From NCBI RefSeq assembly GCF_905187505.1, contig NZ_CAJJIC010000142.1, positions 1-5,731 of the forward strand: a stretch of DNA of 5,731 nt, given 5' to 3'. Both the position numbers and the translations under genes were made by a program. The notes under the pieces are model-generated. The model had not been told where the DNA came from and searched no databases. It saw only the letters and a list, made by a program, of their open reading frames with translations. Of the stretch, positions 1 through 5,728 are shown one piece after another. The DNA comes from an uncultured Mailhella sp. (GTDB lineage Bacteria > Desulfobacterota > Desulfovibrionia > Desulfovibrionales > Desulfovibrionaceae). Positions within the stretch are counted from its first letter, which is position 1. Each line of letters starts with the position of its first letter.

Positions 1-193
1 ACACGGAGCCCTTTGCCGGAGGGGTGAGGCCCATGAGCACGCGCAGAAGGGAGCTTTTGCCGCAGCCGGAGCCGCCCATGATGATGAAGATGTCGCCCTT
101 TCTGATAGTGAAGGTGAGGCCGCTCTGAATGACGCGGGAGCCGTAGGCCACGGTGAGGTCGAGGGCGGAGACGGCGCTGTTTGCAGGAATCAT
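1..193 (-). CDS. mlaF: ABC transporter ATP-binding protein, MlaF type (N-terminal part, runs off the left edge)
   Basis: This is the ATPase of a phospholipid (Mla/Ttg2-type) ABC transporter, expected at the cytoplasmic face of the inner membrane, where it would energise the MlaE permease encoded just upstream. Only the first 64 residues are present. They hold the beta-strand start typical of ABC domains (ALDLTVAYGSRVI, residues 10-22) and a complete Walker A, GGSGCGKSS, at residues 40-48. Walker B, the signature motif and the rest lie outside the window. The ATG (193-191) overlaps the TGA of the permease gene as ATGA, so translation is almost certainly coupled. The ATPase assignment is certain from Walker A. 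The MlaF assignment depends on the neighbouring MlaE-family permease, since Walker A alone does not separate ABC subfamilies. Confidence 0.9.
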   Translation of the reverse strand, partial: MIPANSAVSALDLTVAYGSRVIQSGLTFTIRKGDIFIIMGGSGCGKSSLLRVLMGLTPPAKGSV

Positions 194-1323
194 AGGTCGA
201 GCACCGTGAGGATGATGGTGATGACGGACGTGGCGACGATGATGCCCACGATGGAGTTGACCACGGCGGCGGTGGTGGCGCGGCCCACGGCGGAGGCGTT
301 GCGGCCGCAGCGCATGCCCTGATAGCAGCCGCACAGGGAAATGATGAAGCCGAACACGAGGGCGTGCAGAAGCCCGGTCCACACGTAGCCGAGCGTCATG
401 AACTGGAGGGTGTTGCTTATGTAGGCGGCGGGGGAGATGTCGAGCATGAGCACGCCCACGAGAAAGCCGCCCGCAATGCCGGCCACGTCGGCGTAGAGGG
501 TGAGAAGAGGCGTCATGACGGCAAGGCCCAGAACGCGGGGCAGCACGAGAAAGTCGGTTGGGGAGATGCCGAAGCCCGTGAGGGCGTCCACCTCTTCGTT
601 GACCTGCATGCTGCCGATGACGGCGGCGAACGACGCCCCCGTGCGGCCCGAGAGCACGATGCCGGTAAGCACCGGGCCCATGACGCGCACCATGGACACG
701 CCCACGAGGGAGGCCACGTAGATTTCCGCGCCGAAGAGCTTGAGCTGCATGGAGCTCACGAAGGCGAGAATGAGGCCGAGCAGCAGGCTTGTGAGGGAGA
801 CGATGGGCAGTGCGTCCACGCCGCACTCGCGAAACACGTTCCACATGTCGCGCGGGCTGCAGGAGGCGCGGCCGGAAAAAAAGCGCGCCATGCTCACGGC
901 GACCTCGCCCACGAAGTCCACCACGTTTATCGTTATGCCGGGCCAGGCGAGCGTCTTTTCGCCGATGGTTTCCAGAAATCCGGGTTCTTCCTTTCTGGCA
1001 CCGACGTTTCCGGGGGGCACGGCAAGGGCCATGTCGAGCATGGGGCCCATGCCGCCGGGCAGGGCGGAGGTGTCCACGGCAAGACCTGCGGCGCGCGCCT
1101 TCTGCGCAATGGCGTTGAAGGCGGAAAGAAGCACGCTGTCCCAGTCCGTGACCTCGTCTGCGAGAAAGCGCACGGCCTTTGCATCGCGGAGCGCGGCGAG
1201 CGCCTGGGAGGTCATCTCTTCCGGCACGCGGGGAGAAGCGCAGAGAGCCTGCCTCGACCAGGGGCCGAAGGCGCGGATGATGAGCGTGTCCCGCTCTTGT
1301 AGTATGTCGAAGGCAGGCTGCAT
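190..1323 (-). CDS. mlaE: MlaE-family ABC transporter permease with an N-terminal STAS (MlaB-like) domain
   Basis: The product (377 aa) is the inner-membrane permease of a phospholipid transport system of the Mla/Ttg2/YrbE family, thought to move glycerophospholipids between the membranes and maintain outer-membrane asymmetry. Residues 1 to about 120 are soluble and resemble a STAS domain, with DWDS at 60-63 where STAS proteins have a conserved D-S/T. Residues 145-377 are the MlaE fold: FFSGRASCSPRDMWNVFREC (148-167), hydrophobic segments near 170-193, 204-225, 258-296, 313-333 and 354-374, the conserved GRTGASFAAVIGSM (226-239) with EEVDAL (243-248), and AVGRATTAAVVNS (345-357) close to the E. 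coli GISRATTRTVVHS. Plain MlaE is about 260 aa, so the extra length is the fused STAS part. The ATG at 1323 is preferred over an upstream GTG at 1374 because GAGGA sits 3 nt before it. It overlaps the ATPase gene by 4 nt. Confidence 0.92.
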   Translation of the reverse strand: MQPAFDILQERDTLIIRAFGPWSRQALCASPRVPEEMTSQALAALRDAKAVRFLADEVTDWDSVLLSAFNAIAQKARAAGLAVDTSALPGGMGPMLDMALAVPPGNVGARKEEPGFLETIGEKTLAWPGITINVVDFVGEVAVSMARFFSGRASCSPRDMWNVFRECGVDALPIVSLTSLLLGLILAFVSSMQLKLFGAEIYVASLVGVSMVRVMGPVLTGIVLSGRTGASFAAVIGSMQVNEEVDALTGFGISPTDFLVLPRVLGLAVMTPLLTLYADVAGIAGGFLVGVLMLDISPAAYISNTLQFMTLGYVWTGLLHALVFGFIISLCGCYQGMRCGRNASAVGRATTAAVVNSIVGIIVATSVITIILTVLDL

Positions 1324-1326
1324 GAT

Positions 1327-1331
1327 TCCTC
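1327..1331 (-). promoter_or_regulatory. Ribosome binding site fixing the STAS-MlaE start
   Basis: On the minus strand GAGGA lies just before the ATG at 1323-1321 (GAGGA, ATC, ATG). The competing in-frame GTG at 1374 would add 17 residues rich in Arg and Pro that do not look like a STAS start, so the ATG is chosen. The spacing of 3 nt is short but workable. Confidence 0.6.
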
Positions 1332-1334
1332 GCC

Positions 1335-1395
1335 GGCGGGCGTTCCGGCACGGGGAAGGCGCCGGCAGGCGCACTCCGGGGCAGGAACGCCCGCC
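1335..1395 (-). repeat. Long inverted repeat (12-bp perfect arms) in the leader of the permease gene
   Basis: The arms GGCGGGCGTTCC (1335-1346 on the plus strand) and GGAACGCCCGCC (1384-1395) are exact reverse complements with 37 nt between them. The inner part contains a second small hairpin, GCGCC-GGCA-GGCGC (1359-1372). In the minus-strand transcript the outer stem would close 3 to 4 nt before the Shine-Dalgarno GAGGA (1331-1327). There is no following T-run, so it is not a classical intrinsic terminator. It could be an mRNA leader structure, a stability element or an operator; the sequence does not decide. Confidence 0.6.
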
Positions 1396-1419
1396 TTCGT
1401 TGCTGTCATGACGGTGCGG

Positions 1420-1444
1420 GCGCGCCGCGTTGTTGCGGACGCGC
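1420..1444 (-). other. Compact GC-rich hairpin downstream of trpS
   Basis: On the plus strand GCGCGCCGC (1420-1428) pairs with GCGGACGCGC (1435-1444) to form nine base pairs with one bulged A (1439) and a six-base loop (GTTGTT). It lies about 40 nt past the trpS stop. No U-tract follows on the minus strand, so it is better seen as a possible 3'-end protecting hairpin or Rho-associated structure than as an intrinsic terminator. Confidence 0.4.
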
Positions 1445-1485
1445 CTGGCCGGGCCTTCCGGGAAAGGAGGCTCCGGCGGGTGCCG

Positions 1486-2478
1486 CTAGTCCATGTGCAT
1501 GGCGGCGCGCACCAGTTCCATGGTGGCGTTGATGGACATTCTGGCCTTTTTTCCGCCGTCCGCAAGTATTTCCTGCACAAGGCCGGGCTTGGCGAGAATG
1601 GCTTCACGACGTTCGTGCAGGGGCTCAAGGAAGTTCTGCAGGTTCTTCATGAAGATCTTCTTGCAGGCCACGCAGCCCATGGTGGCGTGGGTGCAGGCTT
1701 CGCGCACTTCGTCCTGCGTGGCCTTGTCGGCGAGCAGCACGTGATAGGGGAAGAGATTGCACACGTCGGGGTTGCCGGGGTCGCTCTTGCGCAGACGGGC
1801 GGGGTCGGTGAACATTCCCTTGATCTTGGGTTCGAGGTCTTCGAGGGTGTCCTTGAGGAAGATGCCGTTGCCGTAGCTCTTGGACATCTTGCGGCCGTCG
1901 AGGCCGGGGCACTTGGCGGCCGGGGTGAGCTTGGCCTCGGGTTCGGGGAAGACTTCTGTGTCGTACATGGTGTTGAAGCGGCGCACGATTTCACGGGCGA
2001 GCTCGAGGTGCGGCTGCTGATCCTGACCCACGGGGACCCAGCGGGGACGATGCTGGATGATGTCCGCGGTCATGAGCACGGGATAGCCGAGGAAGCCGTA
2101 GTTGCCGAGGTCCTTGTCGGTGATCTGCTGCTGCTGTTCCTTGTAGGTGGGGCAGCGTTCCAGCCAGCCGAGCGGGGTGATCATGGAAAGCAGAAGATGC
2201 AGTTCGGCGGTTTCCTTGATGTCGGACTGACGATAGATGGCGCAGTGTTCGGGATCGAGACCTGCGGAGAGCCAGTCGACGACCATGTCGTGCACGAACT
2301 GCGGGAGTCTGGAAGTGTCGGCGTAGTTGCTGGTCAGGGCGTGCCAGTCGGCCACGAAGAAGAAGGCCTCGTGCGTCTTCTGCATTTCGACCCAGTTCTT
2401 GAGTGCGCCGAAATAATGACCGATGTGAAGAGGCCCGGTGGGCCGCATGCCTGAAACTGTGCGATCGTTCGCCGTCAT
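1486..2478 (-). CDS. trpS: Tryptophan--tRNA ligase (TrpRS)
   Basis: This cytosolic class I aminoacyl-tRNA synthetase (330 aa) charges tRNA-Trp with tryptophan using ATP. Motifs seen are GPLHIGHYFGAL with HIGH at residues 18-21, the bacterial TrpRS block GYPVLMTADI (131-140) followed by VPVGQDQQPHLEL (148-160), and the KMSKS loop GRKMSKSYGN with KMSKS at 197-201. The length is normal for bacterial TrpRS. Cysteines 240, 262, 269 and 272 form C-x21-C-x6-C-x2-C in the C-terminal region, much like the [4Fe-4S] site described in Thermotoga maritima TrpRS. The ATG at 2478 follows AGGAGA (2490-2485) by 6 nt. The M50 gene ends 39 nt upstream, so the two are probably one operon. No leader peptide or T-box-like element is seen before it. 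Confidence 0.97.
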   Translation of the reverse strand: MTANDRTVSGMRPTGPLHIGHYFGALKNWVEMQKTHEAFFFVADWHALTSNYADTSRLPQFVHDMVVDWLSAGLDPEHCAIYRQSDIKETAELHLLLSMITPLGWLERCPTYKEQQQQITDKDLGNYGFLGYPVLMTADIIQHRPRWVPVGQDQQPHLELAREIVRRFNTMYDTEVFPEPEAKLTPAAKCPGLDGRKMSKSYGNGIFLKDTLEDLEPKIKGMFTDPARLRKSDPGNPDVCNLFPYHVLLADKATQDEVREACTHATMGCVACKKIFMKNLQNFLEPLHERREAILAKPGLVQEILADGGKKARMSINATMELVRAAMHMD

Positions 2479-2517
2479 GGCGTGTCTCCTGAATGAGAAT
2501 AAGATGGGAATGGGGTA

Positions 2518-3186
2518 TCAGAGGCCGACGGCCGTGAGAGCGATGTTCCACGACCAGCGGACCAGAGTCATGAGAAGGGTGCTCAAGACGCCGCTTGCGA
2601 GCAGAAGGACGAGGATGAGAAAGCCGTAGCGTTCCACGCGCTGGAACTGCAGGGCGATCTGTCCGGGGAGCAGCGTTTCGAGAATGCGCCCGCCGTCGAG
2701 CGGGGGAAGGGGCAGCAGGTTGATCCACGCGAGGGCGAAGTTGGCGGCAATGCCGGTCTGGAACATTTCCAGAAGGAACTTGCCCGTGGAGGTGCCCACG
2801 AGAAATTCGGCGGGAGCGAAGAGCAGAAGCCGCAGGCACACGGCGAACGCCATGGCGAGCACCATGTTGGTGAGCGGCCCGGCTGCGGAAACGAGCAGCA
2901 TTCCCTTGCGGTAGTCGCGGAAATAGCGCGGATTGACGGGCACGGGCTTTGCCCAGCCGAACACGAAGGGCGAGAACATGGCCGTGAACACGAACATGGC
3001 CGTGCCCAGAGGATCGATGTGGGGCACGGGATTCAGGGTAAGGCGGCCGAGCATGCGGGCGGTGGGGTCGCCGCAGCGCAGGGCGGCCCAGCCGTGGGCC
3101 ACTTCGTGCAGAATGATGCCCAGAAGAACGGGCACGAAGGCCACGGCCAGATGCGATATCTTTGCTGCTATGCTTGCGTCGAACAT
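2518..3186 (-). CDS. Site-2 protease family (M50) membrane zinc metallopeptidase
   Basis: This is an integral membrane protein of 222 aa from the chosen start, of the short S2P/M50 type without a PDZ domain. The zinc motif HEVAH is at residues 27-31 inside the first membrane segment (about 12-34). NPVPHIDPLGT (52-62) is the usual block after it, AAGPLTNMVLA (101-111) is the conserved membrane segment, and NLLPLPPLDGGRIL (156-169) carries the third zinc ligand, Asp164. A last hydrophobic segment is near 187-208. All metal ligands are present, so it should be active, but its substrate cannot be read from sequence. The start at 3186 has GGAAG 5 nt upstream. In-frame ATGs at 3198 and 3216 have no good ribosome binding site but cannot be excluded. 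It stands 39 nt upstream of trpS on the same strand and probably leads that operon. Confidence 0.92.
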   Translation of the reverse strand: MFDASIAAKISHLAVAFVPVLLGIILHEVAHGWAALRCGDPTARMLGRLTLNPVPHIDPLGTAMFVFTAMFSPFVFGWAKPVPVNPRYFRDYRKGMLLVSAAGPLTNMVLAMAFAVCLRLLLFAPAEFLVGTSTGKFLLEMFQTGIAANFALAWINLLPLPPLDGGRILETLLPGQIALQFQRVERYGFLILVLLLASGVLSTLLMTLVRWSWNIALTAVGL

Positions 3187-3191
3187 GGTGG

Positions 3192-3196
3192 CTTCC
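3192..3196 (-). promoter_or_regulatory. Ribosome binding site deciding the M50 start
   Basis: Minus-strand GGAAG lies 5 nt before the ATG at 3186-3184. The alternative ATG at 3198-3196 overlaps this site (ATGGAAG) and itself lacks a purine-rich stretch upstream, so the inner ATG is preferred. Confidence 0.5.
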
Positions 3197-3262
3197 ATAC
3201 CATATTTATTCGACATCCGCAAGAATGCCCCCGAAGAGGCGGCCCCGGAGCCCGTCGCGCTC

Positions 3263-3291
3263 TCGACAAAGCCCCGGCCTTTGGGCATGAT
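3263..3291 (+). promoter_or_regulatory. Possible sigma-70 promoter for the Aas-like gene
   Basis: TCGACA (3263-3268, five of six to TTGACA) is followed after 17 nt by CATGAT (3286-3291, four of six to TATAAT). The start point would be near 3298, leaving a leader of about 60 nt before the ATG at 3360. The spacing is ideal but the -10 match is moderate, and this 173-nt gap must also hold a promoter for the divergent M50 gene, which I could not identify. Confidence 0.3.
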
Positions 3292-3348
3292 GACGGGAAA
3301 AGCGCCGGCGCGTCGGGGCGTCCGGCGGAACGATCGCGCCGCATAATC

Positions 3349-3354
3349 GAGGAG
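3349..3354 (+). promoter_or_regulatory. Ribosome binding site of the Aas-like gene
   Basis: GAGGAG lies 5 nt before the ATG at 3360. It is a strong Shine-Dalgarno and fixes the start, which also matches the N-terminus expected for Aas proteins (a short hydrophobic helix, FLLRIIYRVELRG). Confidence 0.8.
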
Positions 3355-3359
3355 CCCGC

Positions 3360-5540
3360 ATGCTTGGAGCCTTAGTCCGTTTTCTTCTCAGAATCATCTA
3401 CCGCGTGGAGCTGCGCGGCCGCGAGCATTACGACGATGCCGGACCGCGAACGCTCATTCTCTACAATCCCGGTTCCATCCTCGACCCGCTTCTCATTGCG
3501 GCCATGCTGCCGGACCGCATCACGCTTCTGGCCGACAGCGCTCTGGAGCACAAGTGGTGGATGCGCCCGGTATGCGCGCTTACCGACACGCAGTTCTTCG
3601 ACTTTTCCAGTCCCGCGGCCACGGTGTCTCTCGTGCACGCGCTGGCCAGAAACGGCCGCTGCATGGTCTTTCACAGCGGGCGTCTCGGCAACGATCCGCA
3701 CTACACCCGCATTCTGGAGGCTGCGGGCCTCATCGCCGAAAAGGCCGACGCCACGCTTCTGCCCGTGCGCATCGACGGCGCGTCGAGCACCATGTTTTCC
3801 TATCTTCGGCACAAGGGCCGCCGGCGCTGGCTGCCGCGCGTCACCGTAAGCGTGCTCGAGGTGCAGAAGTTCCGGCCTTCGGGACACCTGCCGCCGCGCG
3901 AACGGCGCAGGCGCATGGGCGAGCGCCTCTACGACATCATGACGGGTCTTGAGTACCGCTCGAGCATGGAGCGCTGCAATCTCATGCAGGCGCTCATGGA
4001 AGCCGCGGCCCGCTGCGGACGCCGTTTTCCCATCGCCGAGGATCAGGACAGGCACGTGCTCACCTACGGCGCGCTTCTGCTCAAGCTCTCCGTGCTCGGC
4101 CGCGCCTTCCGGCGTCTGTTCCGGGGCGAGCAGAAGGTGGGCTTTCTTCTGCCCACGTCCCTGCCCGGACTCGTGGCCTTCTTCGGACTGCATTCCGCCT
4201 CGCTCGTGCCCGCCATGCTCAACTTCACCTCGGGCATCGCGTCCGTGGTGTCCTGCTGCCGCACGGTGCAGCTTTCCTCCGTGCTCACTTCGCGCCGCTT
4301 TCTTGCCCTTGCCGACCTCACGGCCATGGAACAGGCGCTCAAGGACGCGGGACTGCGCATCGTCTACCTTGAGGACGTGGCCAAAAATCTCACGTTGGCC
4401 GACAAGGCGTTCGGCGCGCTTCGGGCGTTTTTCCGTGTCTCTCCCTCCACGCCCGCCGATGCTCCGGCCGCGGTCATGTTCACCTCGGGCACCGAGGGCG
4501 TGCCCAAGGCCGTGCTTTTGAGCCATCTCAACATCATCGCCAACCGCTATCAGGCGCTCAGCATGCTCACCATAGGTTCCGGCGACAAGCTGTTCAACTG
4601 CCTGCCCATGTTCCACGCCTTCGGGCTCGGCATATGCACGCTTTTGCCCGTCATCGCCGGGGTGAGGGTGTTCCTCTATCCTTCGCCGCTGCATTACCGC
4701 ATCGTGCCGAGGCTCTTTTACGAAAGCCAGTCCACCATCATCTGCGGCACGGACACCTTCTGTACGGGCTACGCCCGATACGGCCAGCCCTACGACTTCT
4801 GTCATGCGAGGCTCGTCATCATCGGCGCGGAAAAAATGCGCGAGAGCACCCGCCGCACGTGGCTCGAGAAGTTCGGCGTGGATCTTTTCGAGGGCTACGG
4901 GGCCACGGAAACCGCGCCGCTCATATCCGTGAACACGCCCGCCTACCGCAGAGAGGGCAGCGTGGGGCGCGCCGTGCCCGGCCTGGCCTGCCGTCTCGTG
5001 CCCGTGCCCGGCATAGACGAGGAGAACACCGGCGTTCTTTGGGTGAAGGGCGACAACGTCATGCTCGGCTACATGCGCTATTCCGCGCCCGGCGTTCTCG
5101 AGCCGCCCGTGGACGAAACCCTTGCCGAAGCCTATGCCGTCACGGGAAAGGGCGACGACGGTTCTGGCTGGTACGAAACCGGCGACATCGTGCACATGGA
5201 CGAGGAAGGCTTCATCTTCATACGCGGCCGCGCCAAGCGCTTCGCCAAGGTGGGAGGGGAAATGGTGTCCCTGGCCGCCGTCGAGGACGCGCTCAAGGAA
5301 ATATGGCCGGATTCCGTGCTCGGCGTGGTGGCCATTCCCGATCCGCGCAAGGGCGAGCAGCTTGCGCTCGTCATCGATACGGAAAACGTGACCACAAGCC
5401 GCATTGCCGCGCATTTTGCCAGCCGCGGCCTCTCGCCCCTGTGGACGCCGAAGCGCATCGTGAGCGTGAAGCAGGCTCCGCTTCTCGGCTCGGGCAAGTT
5501 CGACTACCGCAAGGCCCTGGAGCTCGTCGAAAAGGGATAA
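3360..5540 (+). CDS. aas: Aas-like bifunctional protein: degenerate acyltransferase domain fused to acyl-ACP synthetase
   Basis: The product (726 aa) has the length and order of E. coli Aas (about 719 aa), which reacylates lysophosphatidylethanolamine at the inner membrane and makes acyl-ACP from fatty acid and ATP. Residues 1 to about 200 are the PlsC-like acyltransferase domain, and about 225-726 the AMP-forming synthetase. Synthetase motifs are intact: TSGTEGVPK (375-383), SPLHYRIVP, EGYGATET (511-518), YETGD with Asp609, RGRAKRFAKVGGEMVS (from 622) and GSGK with the catalytic Lys713. The acyltransferase domain is not intact: the NHxxxxD motif reads NPGSILD (36-42, Pro37 for His) and FPEGR reads FHSGR (104-108), while LPVRIDG is kept. 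Fatty acid activation is therefore well supported, and lysolipid acylation is doubtful. The gene appears monocistronic and divergent from the M50-trpS genes. Similarity to E. coli Aas is from memory. Confidence 0.93.
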   Translation: MLGALVRFLLRIIYRVELRGREHYDDAGPRTLILYNPGSILDPLLIAAMLPDRITLLADSALEHKWWMRPVCALTDTQFFDFSSPAATVSLVHALARNGRCMVFHSGRLGNDPHYTRILEAAGLIAEKADATLLPVRIDGASSTMFSYLRHKGRRRWLPRVTVSVLEVQKFRPSGHLPPRERRRRMGERLYDIMTGLEYRSSMERCNLMQALMEAAARCGRRFPIAEDQDRHVLTYGALLLKLSVLGRAFRRLFRGEQKVGFLLPTSLPGLVAFFGLHSASLVPAMLNFTSGIASVVSCCRTVQLSSVLTSRRFLALADLTAMEQALKDAGLRIVYLEDVAKNLTLADKAFGALRAFFRVSPSTPADAPAAVMFTSGTEGVPKAVLLSHLNIIANRYQALSMLTIGSGDKLFNCLPMFHAFGLGICTLLPVIAGVRVFLYPSPLHYRIVPRLFYESQSTIICGTDTFCTGYARYGQPYDFCHARLVIIGAEKMRESTRRTWLEKFGVDLFEGYGATETAPLISVNTPAYRREGSVGRAVPGLACRLVPVPGIDEENTGVLWVKGDNVMLGYMRYSAPGVLEPPVDETLAEAYAVTGKGDDGSGWYETGDIVHMDEEGFIFIRGRAKRFAKVGGEMVSLAAVEDALKEIWPDSVLGVVAIPDPRKGEQLALVIDTENVTTSRIAAHFASRGLSPLWTPKRIVSVKQAPLLGSGKFDYRKALELVEKG

Positions 5541-5544
5541 AAAT

Positions 5545-5579
5545 AAAATAGTTGCACAGGTATATGATAGCTATTTTTT
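5545..5579 (+). terminator. Weak candidate terminator after the Aas-like gene
   Basis: AAAATAG (5545-5551) can pair with CTATTTT (5571-5577) across a 19-nt loop, and the right arm runs into six Ts (5574-5579). It sits directly after the stop codon, where a terminator is expected, but the stem has only one G:C pair and the loop is long. Confidence 0.25.
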
Positions 5580-5667
5580 CTATGTATGTTGCGCGTTAAT
5601 AGCTCATCTCTTTGATCATAGTATTGTGAATCTAGTATAGATGATAGCCATATAAATATATTTTCTA

Positions 5668-5697
5668 TTGACGTTTGTTGAAAAAATAACATATATT
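5668..5697 (+). promoter_or_regulatory. Sigma-70 type promoter for the next gene
   Basis: TTGACG (5668-5673, five of six) is followed after 18 nt by TATATT (5692-5697, five of six). A run of A and T (5651-5667, with AAATATATTT at 5654-5663) lies directly upstream of the -35 and could act as an UP element. The start point would be near 5704, giving a leader of about 25 nt before the ATG at 5729. This is the best promoter in the window. Confidence 0.6.
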
Positions 5698-5701
5698 ACT
5701 A

Positions 5702-5714
5702 AATAAACTTTATT
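5702..5714. repeat. Short dyad at the predicted transcription start
   Basis: AATAAA-C-TTTATT is a perfect 6-bp inverted repeat with a one-base centre that covers the predicted start point. Such a position suits an operator, but in DNA this rich in A and T a dyad of this size can arise by chance. Confidence 0.3.
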
Positions 5715-5728
5715 AAAGGTGTAATCCC

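Larger units (their letters stand above)
1324..1485. other. Intergenic region between trpS and the permease gene, no gene seen
   Basis: This 162-nt GC-rich gap separates trpS from the co-directional mla genes. It holds the 61-nt inverted repeat (1335-1395), a compact hairpin (1420-1444) and a weak imperfect stem just after the trpS stop (GCCTTCC 1453-1459 with GGAGGC 1466-1471, one bulge). I found no convincing sigma-70 promoter and no T-tract terminator, so whether the mla genes are read through from trpS or have their own promoter is open. Confidence 0.6.
5541..5728. other. AT-rich intergenic region (about 26% GC)
   Basis: My count gives 50 G or C in the last 191 bases, against clearly more than 60% GC in the neighbouring gene and GC-rich sequence in the other two intergenic gaps. 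Apart from the weak terminator, promoter and dyad described separately, I see no gene here. A 62-codon minus-strand frame reaching into the Aas-like gene has no recognisable product. Confidence 0.75.

Noticed and set aside
989..1004. TGGCAC-like sequence resembling half of a sigma-54 promoter
   Set aside because: It lies inside the permease coding sequence and the partner TTGC element is missing at the required distance.
364..1302. A 312-codon open frame on the plus strand opposite the permease gene
   Set aside because: It is very rich in His, Gly and Glu, typical of antisense shadows, while the minus strand encodes a clear MlaE protein.
1408..2454. A 348-codon open frame on the plus strand opposite trpS
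   Set aside because: trpS on the minus strand has the HIGH and KMSKS motifs. The plus-strand frame has no recognisable domain and lacks a plausible ribosome binding site.
3199..3216. AT-rich patch (AATAAATATGG on the minus strand) as promoter of the M50-trpS genes
   Set aside because: No -35-like hexamer lies 16-18 nt upstream, and the patch is just ahead of the chosen start codon. A promoter must exist in this gap but I cannot place it.
3302..3327. GC-rich dyads (GCGCCGGCGC, and CGCCGG with CCGGCG) in the leader of the Aas-like gene
   Set aside because: Short stems or a loop of 13 nt in very GC-rich DNA; expected by chance and not distinctive.
3342..3347. CATAAT as a -10 box for the Aas-like gene
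   Set aside because: It ends 12 nt before the ATG and directly abuts the Shine-Dalgarno, leaving no room for a leader, and no -35 box is found at the right distance.
3372..5414. A 680-codon open frame on the minus strand opposite the Aas-like gene
   Set aside because: The plus-strand protein has all synthetase motifs. The antisense frame is low-complexity (rich in His, Gly, Ala, Arg and Glu) and is an effect of GC-rich codon use.
5564..5648. Direct repeat ATGATAGC at 5564-5571 and 5641-5648
   Set aside because: An 8-mer repeated once within strongly AT-rich DNA, with only loose similarity in the flanks; too weak to call a binding-site pair.
5504..5692. A 62-codon open frame on the minus strand at the AT-rich end
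   Set aside because: It overlaps the 3' end of the Aas-like gene, shows no known motif, and its AT-rich codons simply follow the local composition.
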